The notes under the pieces were generated by a model. It worked only from the letters and a program-made list of their open reading frames with translations, did not search any database and was not told where the DNA came from. Of a DNA stretch of 64,000 nucleotides, positions 26,920 to 36,802 are shown piece by piece. The position numbers and the translations under genes are program-made. This DNA is from Photobacterium proteolyticum (GTDB lineage Bacteria; Pseudomonadota; Gammaproteobacteria; Enterobacterales; Vibrionaceae), in NCBI RefSeq assembly GCF_001939735.1, contig NZ_MJIL01000042.1:1-64000 (forward strand), read 5' to 3'. Every line of letters begins with the position of its first letter. Position 1 is the stretch's first letter.

Positions 26920-28362
26920 TTAGGCAGTAGCTTGCGTTAATTCGACTGATTGTTTCTTATCACGTTTGGTGGCAAGACTATGCAAATGCAAGCCAGATAG
27001 TGTCAGGGCGATACCGGTAATAGAGCCAATAAGCGCGAGAGTGCCAAACCAGAATAAACCGACCAGCGTTAGTGTCTCTTTCTTGACGTCTTTATAGTGG
27101 CTGACATTATCGATATACGATGCCATTCGATACACTTGGTTAGAAAGTGCAAGAGTATTGGTTTCGATTTCTATAACGCGAATATCGTAGCGAAGCTTGT
27201 TATTGGCTTGCCTGATTTCGTTGATGTATTGCTTTTCGCTGGAAAAGGCAATGTCGATCTCATCAAGTTTGTTGTCTAAGTTCTGAAGTGCGGACTTCTT
27301 CTCTTTTAGTAATCGGGCTTCCCTAATGGCAAGGTTCTTGTTGCTGGCGCTTACGGCTTGATTATAGCTACGTGTAAGTGAGCTTATTTCATCTTCTTTT
27401 TGCTTGATGATGTCATCTTTGAGCGACAGTAAATCAGAATAATAACCATCGAGGAACTCGACAGACTCAAAGTCGGTCTTATTTTGTTTTCCGGTGATAG
27501 TCTTGTCGTTTATGTTGCTTAGCTGCTCTTCGACATAGCGTATCTTTTCATCATAATCTCTCCTGACTGAATCAGAAGTAAAGAAGTTCGCGTCGTCCAG
27601 CGCTTGCTGTTTCTCGATAGTGAGTGAGCTTATCTGCTCGAGTAGGCGGGTACGCTCCTTTTGTACCATATCAACAGAGCCTTGTGATCGCTCAAGACTA
27701 GATTTGAATCTTTCTTCTTTCTTAAGAGAGAGTTCTCTTAGTAACTCTGATTTTTCCAACTTCAGCTTAGTGAGCTCACTGCGTGCCGTATTCAAAGACC
27801 TTCTGAGATCCGGAACATTTTTAGATAGCCGCGCATTTTGTGCCACTAAGTTAGCATGTTGCTGCCGGTAGTTCTTATCAACCGCCTCTTTGTCAGTAGA
27901 GATTTCCTGCGTTTTTACTTCATAGTCTTGTAATGCAATTAGGATGTTTTCGTCGTTGTTCTTGATTTGGTTTTCAATTTTACTGATCTCAATCTCATTC
28001 AAATTGATTTGGTTATTAATTGAAGAGAATGCTCTTTCAAAGCCATTTAGAAGGGTTTCGAAGGTGATTAGGCATAAGAAGCAGAGCATGATCAGATACA
28101 TAATAAACGATTTTCTTGAATGCCACAGCCCGATAACAAATGGAATTTTGGTCAGTTCTACCAGTGAGATCATGACGAACGGCGCTGAGAGGGTAAATGT
28201 ACCGATTAGGTTATCGCCATTCAATATCAGCGATATTGAGATGCAAAGGCCGATGAACACAACAATAAGTTCAACGAACCAGGCTATTTTTCGAAGAAAA
28301 CGGCTGTGTTTATGCAGGTTATTTAGATCATTGTCTAGATGTGATTCATTTATATTACTCAT
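26920..28362 (-). CDS. Membrane-anchored long coiled-coil protein, unknown
   Basis: I recognise no family. About 480 residues: three or four hydrophobic helices lie between about 25 and 110. A long charged coiled coil follows (about 120-405, with many K/E/Q heptads such as KLKLEKSELLRELSLKKEE). One hydrophobic helix near 440-465 precedes a short cytoplasmic tail. The shape, membrane ends with a long central coil, suggests a scaffold or spacer protein. The ATG at 28362 is chosen, although a TTG six bases upstream has better spacing to GAGAG. Confidence 0.8.
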   Translation of the reverse strand: MSNINESHLDNDLNNLHKHSRFLRKIAWFVELIVVFIGLCISISLILNGDNLIGTFTLSAPFVMISLVELTKIPFVIGLWHSRKSFIMYLIMLCFLCLITFETLLNGFERAFSSINNQINLNEIEISKIENQIKNNDENILIALQDYEVKTQEISTDKEAVDKNYRQQHANLVAQNARLSKNVPDLRRSLNTARSELTKLKLEKSELLRELSLKKEERFKSSLERSQGSVDMVQKERTRLLEQISSLTIEKQQALDDANFFTSDSVRRDYDEKIRYVEEQLSNINDKTITGKQNKTDFESVEFLDGYYSDLLSLKDDIIKQKEDEISSLTRSYNQAVSASNKNLAIREARLLKEKKSALQNLDNKLDEIDIAFSSEKQYINEIRQANNKLRYDIRVIEIETNTLALSNQVYRMASYIDNVSHYKDVKKETLTLVGLFWFGTLALIGSITGIALTLSGLHLHSLATKRDKKQSVELTQATA

Positions 28363-28520
28363 TGACAAGCAGACTCTCTCGATTAGGTTATAAGCTACTG
28401 GTTTTATATTATTTGATTAAGTTACATATTTATATTTACACCTAATAGAACAGTAAATATGAAACCAATTTAATACTTGGTTCTTAGTTAGTGGTAAAGG
28501 GTTGTTGTTAATGAAATTTT

Positions 28521-28877
28521 TTACGTTGTACTTTCTGGCTCACAACAGCGCAAGTTTAAAATGTCAAAAACGGGATACTCTTGTAAACATTTATAAAGCC
28601 AAGCGGTTTTTTTATCGTGAACGATATCAATCGAATAGGACTGCATTTGCATATGTTCTATCGATAGTATTGAAAGGTTTCGGCTCTGCTTGTCTCTGTA
28701 GTGACAAACAGTCGATAATATCAGGGCAATAAATATTTGCTTTATAGCCGCCTGTTTTTTTGTTGCACTCACTATGAAAAGTGATGATGAGTTAGATATC
28801 AGCAACAGTATTGAAATTAAGTGTTTGTTTTTATTGGTAATAAATAAGGTTTTTAGCCGTTCGAAAAATTCGAACAA
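28521..28877 (-). CDS. Possible small membrane protein, unknown
   Basis: The 118-codon frame has two hydrophobic stretches (about 19-38 and 46-58) and a polar C-terminal half reading HDKKTAWLYKCLQEYPVF, which looks protein-like. The start would be TTG with only an abutting AGAG as ribosome site, so either the start or the gene is doubtful. It lies upstream of the coiled-coil protein gene on the same strand and is divergent from azoR. No other feature is seen in 28369-28968. Confidence 0.4.
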   Translation of the reverse strand: MFEFFERLKTLFITNKNKHLISILLLISNSSSLFIVSATKKQAAIKQIFIALILSTVCHYRDKQSRNLSILSIEHMQMQSYSIDIVHDKKTAWLYKCLQEYPVFDILNLRCCEPESTT

Positions 28878-28887
28878 CTCTAGCTAA

Positions 28888-29649
<762 letters not shown>

Positions 29650-29898
29650 TAAAGCTTCGTTAAGTTATTGATAGGGACCGTAATTAGATTCAGTGCCCGA
29701 ATTGATAGATGGTGATGTTGCGGTGTCTAAATATAACCAATGTGAATTTTTTCAAAAATTCTATACGTTCAACTTCTGTTTAGCTTCAGAGAGTAACCTA
29801 AGTCCAAAGCCGATTGTTTCTGAAGTATTACAAGGTAAATTTGTTTTACTTAAAGAAACTATTGGTGGATACAATATTATAAAGATGGAGAATTTAAG

Positions 29899-30210
29899 AT
29901 GAAAAAGGTAAATATTGCGCTATCGTCTGTATTGATTGCATTTTCTTCAATGTCATTTGCTGATATAAGCATTTCTGATACACAAAATGGTGCTTGGATA
30001 AAAGTGACAGATAATGGAAAGCCATCTGCAAATGCTGTTGTTTCCGTTGAAAATCAACCACAAGTGAAAGGTACTTATCAGACTGATGATAGTGGTCGTG
30101 TATTTATTCCACTTTCTTTGAATAGCTCTAGATCTGTAAAATATAAAGCGGTAACTGAAGATGGTAGTGAATTTAACCGCTTTGCTTTCCATGGTGTTCA
30201 GAAGCGTTAA
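29899..30210 (+). CDS. Small secreted protein with beta-sandwich-like domain
   Basis: The 103 residues start with a Sec signal peptide (MKKVNIALSSVLIAFSSMSFA). The mature part of about 82 residues reads like an Ig or carboxypeptidase-regulatory-like fold (AWIKVTDNGKPSANAVVSVE, then YQTDDSGRVFIPL). GGAG lies about eight bases ahead of the ATG. The function is unknown and no partner is evident; the neighbours are azoR upstream and eptA convergent. Confidence 0.75.
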   Translation: MKKVNIALSSVLIAFSSMSFADISISDTQNGAWIKVTDNGKPSANAVVSVENQPQVKGTYQTDDSGRVFIPLSLNSSRSVKYKAVTEDGSEFNRFAFHGVQKR

Positions 30211-30261
30211 TTAAAAGACGACCTTGCTGTCACCAAAGCCGCCTTTTCACGGAAGAGAGGG

Positions 30262-31929
30262 CTAGTTACGGCACTGGTAAAATATGTCCATTCCCGAATT
30301 ATACACTTCCGTTTCTACATCCATGATGCCCAGCATCGAGTGAAAAATATTATCTTGCGAGTAGCTGTTCTTCTCGGCTGCCTGTTTAAGGCAGTCTGTA
30401 TTAATCTTTTTACTCTTTGAAAAGCCACTTGAAAACCAAGCCATCATCGGCACTTGAGTTTGATGATCTGGTGCAAGGCTATACGGTGTCCCGTGTAAAT
30501 ATAAGCCATTTTCACCCAAGGACTCGCCATGATCAGAGATATAGAAAAGCGCTGTATTATATTTGTCTTCCAGCTGTTTTAGCTTGGCAATGGTTTGGCT
30601 TATTACGAAATCTGTATACAAAATAGTATTATCGTAAGTATTTATAATCTCTTCTCGGCTACAGTTTTCAATATCGCTGCGCGGGCAGTCTGGCATGAAG
30701 AAGCGTTTATCCTCAGGGTAGCGCTGATAATAGGTTGGTCCGTGACTACCTATAAGATGCAGGGTTAGCATACGGTTACCTTTCATGGCTGAGATATCGT
30801 TATCAAAGCTTTCCAGTAGTGCCATGTCGTAACAGGTACTTCCGTTGCAAAACTCATTCTTGACGTTACGCTGTATCTCTAATAGCGGAATACGCTTGGC
30901 TACATCTTTGTCGCCTCCGTCATTTTCTTTCCAAAGTAGCGAAATCCCTGCGCGTTGCATGATATCCAGAAAGTTATCCTGATTATTGGCCCGTTGTTTG
31001 TCATAGCTGCTTTGTGGCATGGCAGAATACATACACGGGACAGAAACCGCTGTAGCGGTGCCGCATGAACTGACATCCCGGAAAGAGATCATGCCCAAAT
31101 CACGAGTATAGAGGTTGGTTGGGCGTTCATAACCATTGAGTTCATAGTTTTGAGCCCGAGCCGTTTCACCAAGGACAAAAACAAAAAGCGTAGGTTTAGA
31201 TTGTGCTGCTGTTAAAGCTGTATCGCTTTGTTTAGCATCTAGGCCAATTTGTTTGTATTCGATAGGCTCAGCGAAATAGGTATTGTTGATGTATTTCGCG
31301 GCGCTGTATACATAATGAGTCGGAATGATCATTTTCTTTAGGTAGCTGTTGTTTCTCCCGACTGAGCTATAGTCTTTGTAAAAGAAAAAAGCGATGATGG
31401 CAATGATAAGTAGTGAGGTGGCCATTGAAGCAACTTTCATTACAACGAAGCGAACAGGACCTTTATCATTCTTGATTTTAACCTTCCACAGAAATAGAGC
31501 AGGCAGAACTCCCATTACCATTGTCCAGAAAATGGAGTAATGACTGAGGTATGATGTTGCTTCACTGGTATCTGTTTCAAAAATATTTTCGATCATACCG
31601 TAGTCAAAAATTACGCCGTAATTGTACATAGCGTAACTGACCATGCTGGATACAATAAGAAGAAGGGCAAAGAAGGGCCGCGACAAGTAAGGCCAGCTAA
31701 ATAAATTGAATATAAAGTTAAAGGCGGCAAAAAAGAACACCGGAATTGAAATAATGAAGCCAACCTTTACGCTCTCTAACTTGCTTAAGATCGTGTTCAG
31801 TTCAGATAAAATTGGAAAGTTCACTATGAGTGAAAAGTAAAGTGCGAGAAATATTGGTAAGCTAACAAAGGTTATTTCTTTATAAGATAAGAAATTTTTG
31901 ATTTTATTCATGGCGTTATCAAATCGCAT
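30262..31929 (-). CDS. eptA: Lipid A phosphoethanolamine transferase
   Basis: Transfers phosphoethanolamine from phosphatidylethanolamine to lipid A at the periplasmic face, lowering negative charge and affinity for cationic peptides. The 555 residues start with five membrane helices. The periplasmic sulfatase-fold domain has the zinc-binding GETARAQNYEL, the nucleophile threonine in SCGTATAVSVPCMYS, HLIGSHGPTYYQRYP, and YISDHGESLGENGLYLHGTP. Paired cysteines fit family disulfides. It lies 9 bases downstream of dgkA on the same strand. The start may be 31929 or the ATG at 31911; neither has a strong ribosome site. Confidence 0.93.
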   Translation of the reverse strand: MRFDNAMNKIKNFLSYKEITFVSLPIFLALYFSLIVNFPILSELNTILSKLESVKVGFIISIPVFFFAAFNFIFNLFSWPYLSRPFFALLLIVSSMVSYAMYNYGVIFDYGMIENIFETDTSEATSYLSHYSIFWTMVMGVLPALFLWKVKIKNDKGPVRFVVMKVASMATSLLIIAIIAFFFYKDYSSVGRNNSYLKKMIIPTHYVYSAAKYINNTYFAEPIEYKQIGLDAKQSDTALTAAQSKPTLFVFVLGETARAQNYELNGYERPTNLYTRDLGMISFRDVSSCGTATAVSVPCMYSAMPQSSYDKQRANNQDNFLDIMQRAGISLLWKENDGGDKDVAKRIPLLEIQRNVKNEFCNGSTCYDMALLESFDNDISAMKGNRMLTLHLIGSHGPTYYQRYPEDKRFFMPDCPRSDIENCSREEIINTYDNTILYTDFVISQTIAKLKQLEDKYNTALFYISDHGESLGENGLYLHGTPYSLAPDHQTQVPMMAWFSSGFSKSKKINTDCLKQAAEKNSYSQDNIFHSMLGIMDVETEVYNSGMDIFYQCRN

Positions 31930-31938
31930 AGTTTGGAT

Positions 31939-32295
31939 TTATAGTAAAATTACTGCCCAGATAAGAGCCGCTAATATGAGCGTGACAAGAACAGCCGCAG
32001 AAGCAATATCTTTTGCTCGTCCACTTAGCTCATGCCATTCGGATCCTGTTCTGTCAACGACAGCTTCAATAGCGGAATTAATCAACTCGACAATAATCAC
32101 TAAGGCAAGGCTCCCTATAAGGGCGAGTTGTTCATATTTATCTACGGGTAATATAAATGTGGCTGCCGAAAGCACAGCCAATAAAATAACCTCTTGTCGA
32201 AATGCGGCTTCATACTTCCATGCCGCTTTCAGGCCTTGCAGAGAATAACCTGTTGCATGAATAATGCGGGTTAACCCTTTTTCTCCTGGTTTCAT
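31939..32295 (-). CDS. dgkA: Diacylglycerol kinase
   Basis: Three-helix inner-membrane enzyme that phosphorylates diacylglycerol. The 118 residues match the family length and motifs: GLKAAWKYEAAFRQE, the catalytic VELINSAIEAVVDR, and SGRAKDIASAAV. It is the first gene of a two-gene unit with eptA. The link is biochemical: EptA releases diacylglycerol from phosphatidylethanolamine, and DgkA returns it to phospholipid synthesis. Confidence 0.96.
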   Translation of the reverse strand: MKPGEKGLTRIIHATGYSLQGLKAAWKYEAAFRQEVILLAVLSAATFILPVDKYEQLALIGSLALVIIVELINSAIEAVVDRTGSEWHELSGRAKDIASAAVLVTLILAALIWAVILL

Positions 32296-32785
32296 AATAT
32301 CTTCATTATTGTTAGGCAGCCCTGAAAAATAATCTCAATTCCGAACGATTTTAAGGGCTGCAAAGTGAATAAAACGTGAGAAATGTTGCTTTGGCAGCAA
32401 GTGAATCTGAACGAAATTAAAGACGAATTAAGAGAAATATTAAATATGCGATGTGTAAGGGTCTGTCATGGGGCTGTGCACAATGTATTGAAAAGTATTA
32501 TTGAACTTTGGCTTGTCGGAGAAATCTAATTGAAATTTTCAGTCTGACCTGAACTTTTAATCCTTGCTTTTAGTCTTTTATTGGTATGATTTTTTAGATG
32601 TTAGTGAAACTATATGCCTATTATTTCCTTTGCGTATTAATGATATTTACTGAGTTTTCATTACATTTAATGGCTGTATTACTAAGCTGCGGGAAAATTT
32701 CCCGTTCTATTACTTCCATCACTGTTTGTATGGCATCACAGTTTATATATTGGTCGCTTGTCGTATGACCGCTTATGGAGAAAAG
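32296..32785. other. Intergenic region, little recognised
   Basis: No convincing gene is seen in 490 AT-rich bases between divergent genes. A perfect palindrome CGGGAAA-A-TTTCCCG lies at 32690-32704, about 80 bases before the next start; it could be an operator or a hairpin. No strong promoter was recognised by eye. Confidence 0.4.
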
Positions 32786-33898
32786 ATGATGGAACAACAA
32801 CGACAACAAGCGCAGCTCGATTTTGTCAGCAGCGGACAAAATATTACAGTCGGTACCTTGGATGACCTACCGGTATCTTTAGAGCAGCTCAAAGCGACGA
32901 CACCTCAGTCCGATTATGTGGTCGACACGTTTAATTCGGGTCTGACTGCAGTGGTATACCATCTTAGAATTGGCGGTACTGACTGGACTTTAAAGCAAAA
33001 GAGGGAAGTGAGCTTAGTCAAAAATATTGACGGACAGACTTCATTTTTAAATGAGGTTCAGCGAAGACGAGATATTACGCAGCTAAAGCAACGTGACCCA
33101 GATAGTTTTAAGCATATTGTAGATACTCAATTTGCATCTTATCAAGATGGTATTATTCTCTCTCCGTGGATAAAGGGCGAACTGTTACACACCTTGTCGG
33201 CTGATGTCTTCAGTCAGATATTCTCAGCCATCGTTAGTCTCGAACTGAATGGGCTCTTTGAGTGGGATTTTTGCCCGGGGAACATCTTGCTAGGCCCTCA
33301 GGGGGAGGTAAAGTTATTTGATTTTGGCTATATGTATCAGTTCAATCCTCTGCAGCACTTTAATAGCAACGGCAGGGCAACACCGCTTTTCCATGGTATC
33401 GAGCGGTTTGAAACGCGCTTTTTGTTTGATTACTTTTTGAAGAACCCGACGAATTTATCAGCGAAAGCACAGTTTGAGTTATACCGGGTCGAAAAACAAT
33501 GCGCTCTGTCTGCCTATCAGCACAAGTTGCAGCAGCTGTCAGCGCTTGAGCCTGCCCAGGCTGTGATTGAACATCTTGAAGGATTAACCCGGCGCTGGCA
33601 GCGTGCGCTGGATAATGACGATGCACTTCATGAGCTCTACCTTATTGAAAGCTATCGTTCGAGCCTGCTTGACCTGCTTGATGATCTTCATGGCCAGTCA
33701 TGCAGTGTCTATACGCTTAAAAAAGCGGATTGGGTACTAGAGTTAGTCGAATGTCATTTCGAAAAGCTGAAGGCAAATGAGGCTTTCTTCTTTGGAGATG
33801 AAACATTGGAGAAGGGAGAATTAGTGGCCAAGTTGAGCCGTCTTCGTAAAGATGCCGAAAAGTATCAGTTAGGCAAGTTACAGGAAGCGGTCAATTAG
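32786..33898 (+). CDS. Orphan kinase-fold protein
   Basis: About 370 residues with the marks of a protein-kinase-like or aminoglycoside/LPS-kinase-like fold: LKQKRE (candidate ATP-binding lysine) and, further on, WDFCPGNILLG (catalytic Asp and Asn), then KLFDFGYMY (metal-binding DFG). A helical C-terminal region of about 170 residues follows. The ATG at 32786 has GGAG five bases before it; an earlier ATG at 32726 lacks one. It could phosphorylate a small molecule, a lipopolysaccharide sugar or a protein. No neighbour gives the substrate. Confidence 0.78.
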   Translation: MMEQQRQQAQLDFVSSGQNITVGTLDDLPVSLEQLKATTPQSDYVVDTFNSGLTAVVYHLRIGGTDWTLKQKREVSLVKNIDGQTSFLNEVQRRRDITQLKQRDPDSFKHIVDTQFASYQDGIILSPWIKGELLHTLSADVFSQIFSAIVSLELNGLFEWDFCPGNILLGPQGEVKLFDFGYMYQFNPLQHFNSNGRATPLFHGIERFETRFLFDYFLKNPTNLSAKAQFELYRVEKQCALSAYQHKLQQLSALEPAQAVIEHLEGLTRRWQRALDNDDALHELYLIESYRSSLLDLLDDLHGQSCSVYTLKKADWVLELVECHFEKLKANEAFFFGDETLEKGELVAKLSRLRKDAEKYQLGKLQEAVN

Positions 33899-33934
33899 CA
33901 AGAGGGCGAGGGGAAGGGCACAGGAGAGGCCGCA

Positions 33935-35158
33935 CTAACAGTCCCTCGCTGTGCTATTCGCTAGAACGGCTTGATTTTTACCATTGTGTTTCGCTTGGTA
34001 GAGGGCTTTGTCCGCTCGTGAGAGCAAATGTATTACACTGTGATCGTCATGCGAGAGGGTCGCAACGCCCATACTGATGGTAAATCTAAGTTGTGTGTTG
34101 TTGGTTGTGATCGTCTGCCTGGACACGTCTTTGCGTAGTCGTTGTGCGATAATCTCTGCCTGTTCGATACTTGTGTCTGGAAGTAACAATACAAACTCCT
34201 CACCGCCCCAACGTCCAATGTGATCGCTTTGACGAATGTTATTGCGACAAGTGGCGGCAAACTGCTTCAGGACTTCGTCACCGATATGGTGCCCATGTTG
34301 ATCATTGATCGATTTGAAGTCGTCAATATCGATCAATACGCAACATAAGGGTAGTGAAAGAGCCTGGTGGGTACGAAGTTGATGTTCAAGTAATTCGGAC
34401 ATAGCGCGGCGGTTTATGAGCTCAGTCAAACCGTCATAGTTGGCTCGGTGCTCGAGTTGCTCGCGAAGCCGGTGCTGCTTGGTGATATCCATTGTTGTTA
34501 CCTGAACAACACACTCGCCGTTCCAGGTGACAGGCCGGGACAACAGCCCTAGCCAGACAACTGAGCCGTCAACTCGATAGCACTTCGCCTCGGTTTTTAT
34601 CGCGCTTTTTTGCCCGGACAGGAGAGCCTGGTTATTGCGGTGCGCCTGTTCATGAAACGAAGGATCGTACAAGGGCAGGATAGAGCCATTGGTGATTAGC
34701 GCCTCTTCACTGCTAAAACCCAATGCCTGTGCGTAAGCCTGGTTGCAAAACAGTGGTTCGAAATTACGGTGGACCAGTATTCCTTGAATGGAGCCATCAA
34801 CCAGTTCACGGTAGCGCTTTTCACTGGCATGAAGCTTTTTTAGCGTATCGACATGATTGCTCAGATCCACGACCGTTGTCTGGATAGCAGGCACCCCCTG
34901 CCAGTCAATAATGTGATCGACAGTTAATACAATGAACTCGTTACCTTCGGTGTCGATATTTCGGTAGGTCTTGATGCTAGGCTTTTCTTCACCAGACATG
35001 ATGGCATTGTAGGTCTGGATGGCGTTTTGTCGCTGATGGGGGGCAATAAGATGCAGTAAACTGTCGAGTGCCAGCATTTCCTCGCCAGTGTGGTGGCCGA
35101 AGAATTGAGCATAGATATCATCGGCATATAAAGGTTTGAAGTTTCTGTGTATAACCAC
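33935..35158 (-). CDS. PAS-PAS-GGDEF diguanylate cyclase, start uncertain
   Basis: Cytosolic c-di-GMP synthase with two PAS domains (each carrying HRNF[K/E]PL) and a GGDEF domain with active GGEEF preceded by RQSD, an inhibition site. The first legal start is GTG at 35158, which falls inside the first PAS domain and has no ribosome site. The same frame continues upstream as plausible PAS sequence (PTFDKRFLIDSHYGV) to a stop at 35213. It has no ATG, GTG or TTG there, but an ATT at 35203 has AGGT about seven bases ahead. Either a rare ATT start is used, or the 5' end is damaged. Confidence 0.85.
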   Translation of the reverse strand: MVIHRNFKPLYADDIYAQFFGHHTGEEMLALDSLLHLIAPHQRQNAIQTYNAIMSGEEKPSIKTYRNIDTEGNEFIVLTVDHIIDWQGVPAIQTTVVDLSNHVDTLKKLHASEKRYRELVDGSIQGILVHRNFEPLFCNQAYAQALGFSSEEALITNGSILPLYDPSFHEQAHRNNQALLSGQKSAIKTEAKCYRVDGSVVWLGLLSRPVTWNGECVVQVTTMDITKQHRLREQLEHRANYDGLTELINRRAMSELLEHQLRTHQALSLPLCCVLIDIDDFKSINDQHGHHIGDEVLKQFAATCRNNIRQSDHIGRWGGEEFVLLLPDTSIEQAEIIAQRLRKDVSRQTITTNNTQLRFTISMGVATLSHDDHSVIHLLSRADKALYQAKHNGKNQAVLANSTARDC

Positions 35159-35215
35159 ACCATAGTGGGAATCTATCAGAAACCTTTTGTCAAAAGTTGG
35201 AATAACGTTTACCTA

Positions 35216-35578
35216 CTTAATTATTTCAGTTCGATCTCAGTGCACTTCTAACCTTGTCCATCATGTTCAGAATCCCACTCAATGAAATAAACTTCAAGTG
35301 ACTGTCGATGTTAAAGGTTATTATTTGAAGGGCGTCGTGGAAATGTAAGAAATATCGCCTGTTGTTCTGGATGGGACTGTATGAAAATATTGTTTATCAT
35401 ATGGCAGCTATAGCATACCTATGCTAGTTGGTTATGTGATAATAAATGCTTAATGGCTGTAAAGGTACTCTCGGAAAGAAGGGAAAGGAAGACAGTAATT
35501 TTGTCGAAATGCTTGCGTTTATATTATGTGAAAGAGGATAAATATCCTCTTTCAGGCGCTTAGCTATTAGAGGACCGA
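35216..35578. other. Intergenic region with one hairpin
   Basis: No gene is seen in 363 bases. GAAAGAGGATA (35530-35540) and TATCCTCTTTC (35543-35553) form a perfect 11-bp inverted repeat just past the outer-membrane protein gene on the minus strand. It lacks a clear T-run, so it may be a transcript-stabilising 3' hairpin. Confidence 0.45.
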
Positions 35579-36088
35579 TTAGAACTTATAATCTACTGAC
35601 AACATGATTTGTTGTGAATAATCGATGGACGTGTCATTTTGATCATAGTTTTGATCGATGTACCGGTAAGTAATATCGGTAGACCAGTTTTTATTGAGCT
35701 CGTAGATTGCACCTATCTGGCCGCCCCAGGCAAAATCTGTTGAGCTGGATTGCTGTATCTTGCTGTCGGCTAGACCTGCAGAGACACCAGCATATAGTTC
35801 AACACGTTTTGTTACCGGGTGAAGGTAGTCATACGAGGCTAAAAGCAGGTCTTGTGATGACTTATCTATATAACTATAGGTACCCATCAGGCGGTGATGA
35901 TCATTAACAATGGCGCCACCACGTAATTGGAATGTACTGTCTTCTCCGTTCTGATCAAATTTGCCCTTGATGCTGTCTTCCTGATAACCGACACCTGCAC
36001 CAACAAACCACTCGGTGCTCGCAGCGTAAACTGGCGATGCAGCAACAGTGACCAACGTTAGAGTTGAGATAATCGATAATTTCCTCAT
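35579..36088 (-). CDS. Small outer-membrane beta-barrel protein
   Basis: The 169 residues start with a signal peptide (MRKLSIISTLTLVTVAASPVYA). The mature part consists of alternating strands with aromatic girdles and ends in phenylalanine (SVDYKF), as outer-membrane barrels do. About eight strands are suggested, like the OmpW/OmpX/opacity class. The ATG at 36088 has AGGAG nine bases before it; the longer open frame to 36250 would put 54 atypical residues before the signal and is rejected. The function is unknown. Confidence 0.85.
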   Translation of the reverse strand: MRKLSIISTLTLVTVAASPVYAASTEWFVGAGVGYQEDSIKGKFDQNGEDSTFQLRGGAIVNDHHRLMGTYSYIDKSSQDLLLASYDYLHPVTKRVELYAGVSAGLADSKIQQSSSTDFAWGGQIGAIYELNKNWSTDITYRYIDQNYDQNDTSIDYSQQIMLSVDYKF

Positions 36089-36310
36089 CAGTGAAGCTCC
36101 TAATTGAGCCGAGGCTCCAATCACAAAATTGAAGCCTTGAGTCGGCTTCGAATGAACTATAATTATGGCCCCAAAATCAGCATTTTTCCGCATCAGACCA
36201 GCCCTAGAGCCTAATCCACTGTTGGCTTTAGAAAGAAATGGCCACCCCAAAAATTTATTCGCAATCTATACTTGAACTGTATTTGCTAATAGAGATCAGA
36301 GATAGGATAA

Positions 36311-36616
36311 ATGTACGCCAAACATCGTTCATACACGCTTGCAGGGAGCACGCACCATCATGCGCATCTTGCCGTCAGCCCGACCGGGATATTATCAGTT
36401 GAAATCGAGGAGGAACATAAGAAGCTTGAAGCGGACTTTGATGATTTGTGCTTTTCGACACATGGAAAGATAACGGGCCTGGATTGTGTAGAGCATTGCA
36501 AGCCATCACATACACTATGGCATATTGATCTTACACCCAGTGATGCCAGAGATTTGACTCAGCTAATTGATGCAGCCAAGGAAGAATATGAAATTATTAT
36601 GCGAGATCTTTGTTAA
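36311..36616 (+). CDS. Hypothetical cytosolic protein
   Basis: The 101 residues contain a histidine-rich start (GSTHHHAHLAV) and an acidic helical remainder with three cysteines. No signal peptide or membrane segment is present. A weak ribosome site (AGGAT) lies just before the ATG. I recognise no family. Confidence 0.6.
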   Translation: MYAKHRSYTLAGSTHHHAHLAVSPTGILSVEIEEEHKKLEADFDDLCFSTHGKITGLDCVEHCKPSHTLWHIDLTPSDARDLTQLIDAAKEEYEIIMRDLC

Positions 36617-36802
36617 TCACCTACAAAATTGTATGCAAAGAGTTTAATGGCTCATGGAATGTTAATCGTTTAAATACAATCATCATACTCAGGTATGATG
36701 TTTTTTTATCTCTGTTTATATGAATATTTTTTATCTGCTACCCACATCTTAATAAAATGAATATGATAGAACGTAATAAGAATTTTAGAAGTGGGCGAAT
36801 TG

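Noticed and set aside
29693-29902. 69-codon frame between azoR and the small secreted protein
   Set aside because: GTG start without ribosome site, no coherent structure, and it overlaps the next start.
30262-31929. Interpretation of the transferase as a mobile colistin-resistance (mcr) gene
   Set aside because: It sits in a chromosomal-type unit with dgkA and no mobile element is nearby; eptA is the simpler reading.
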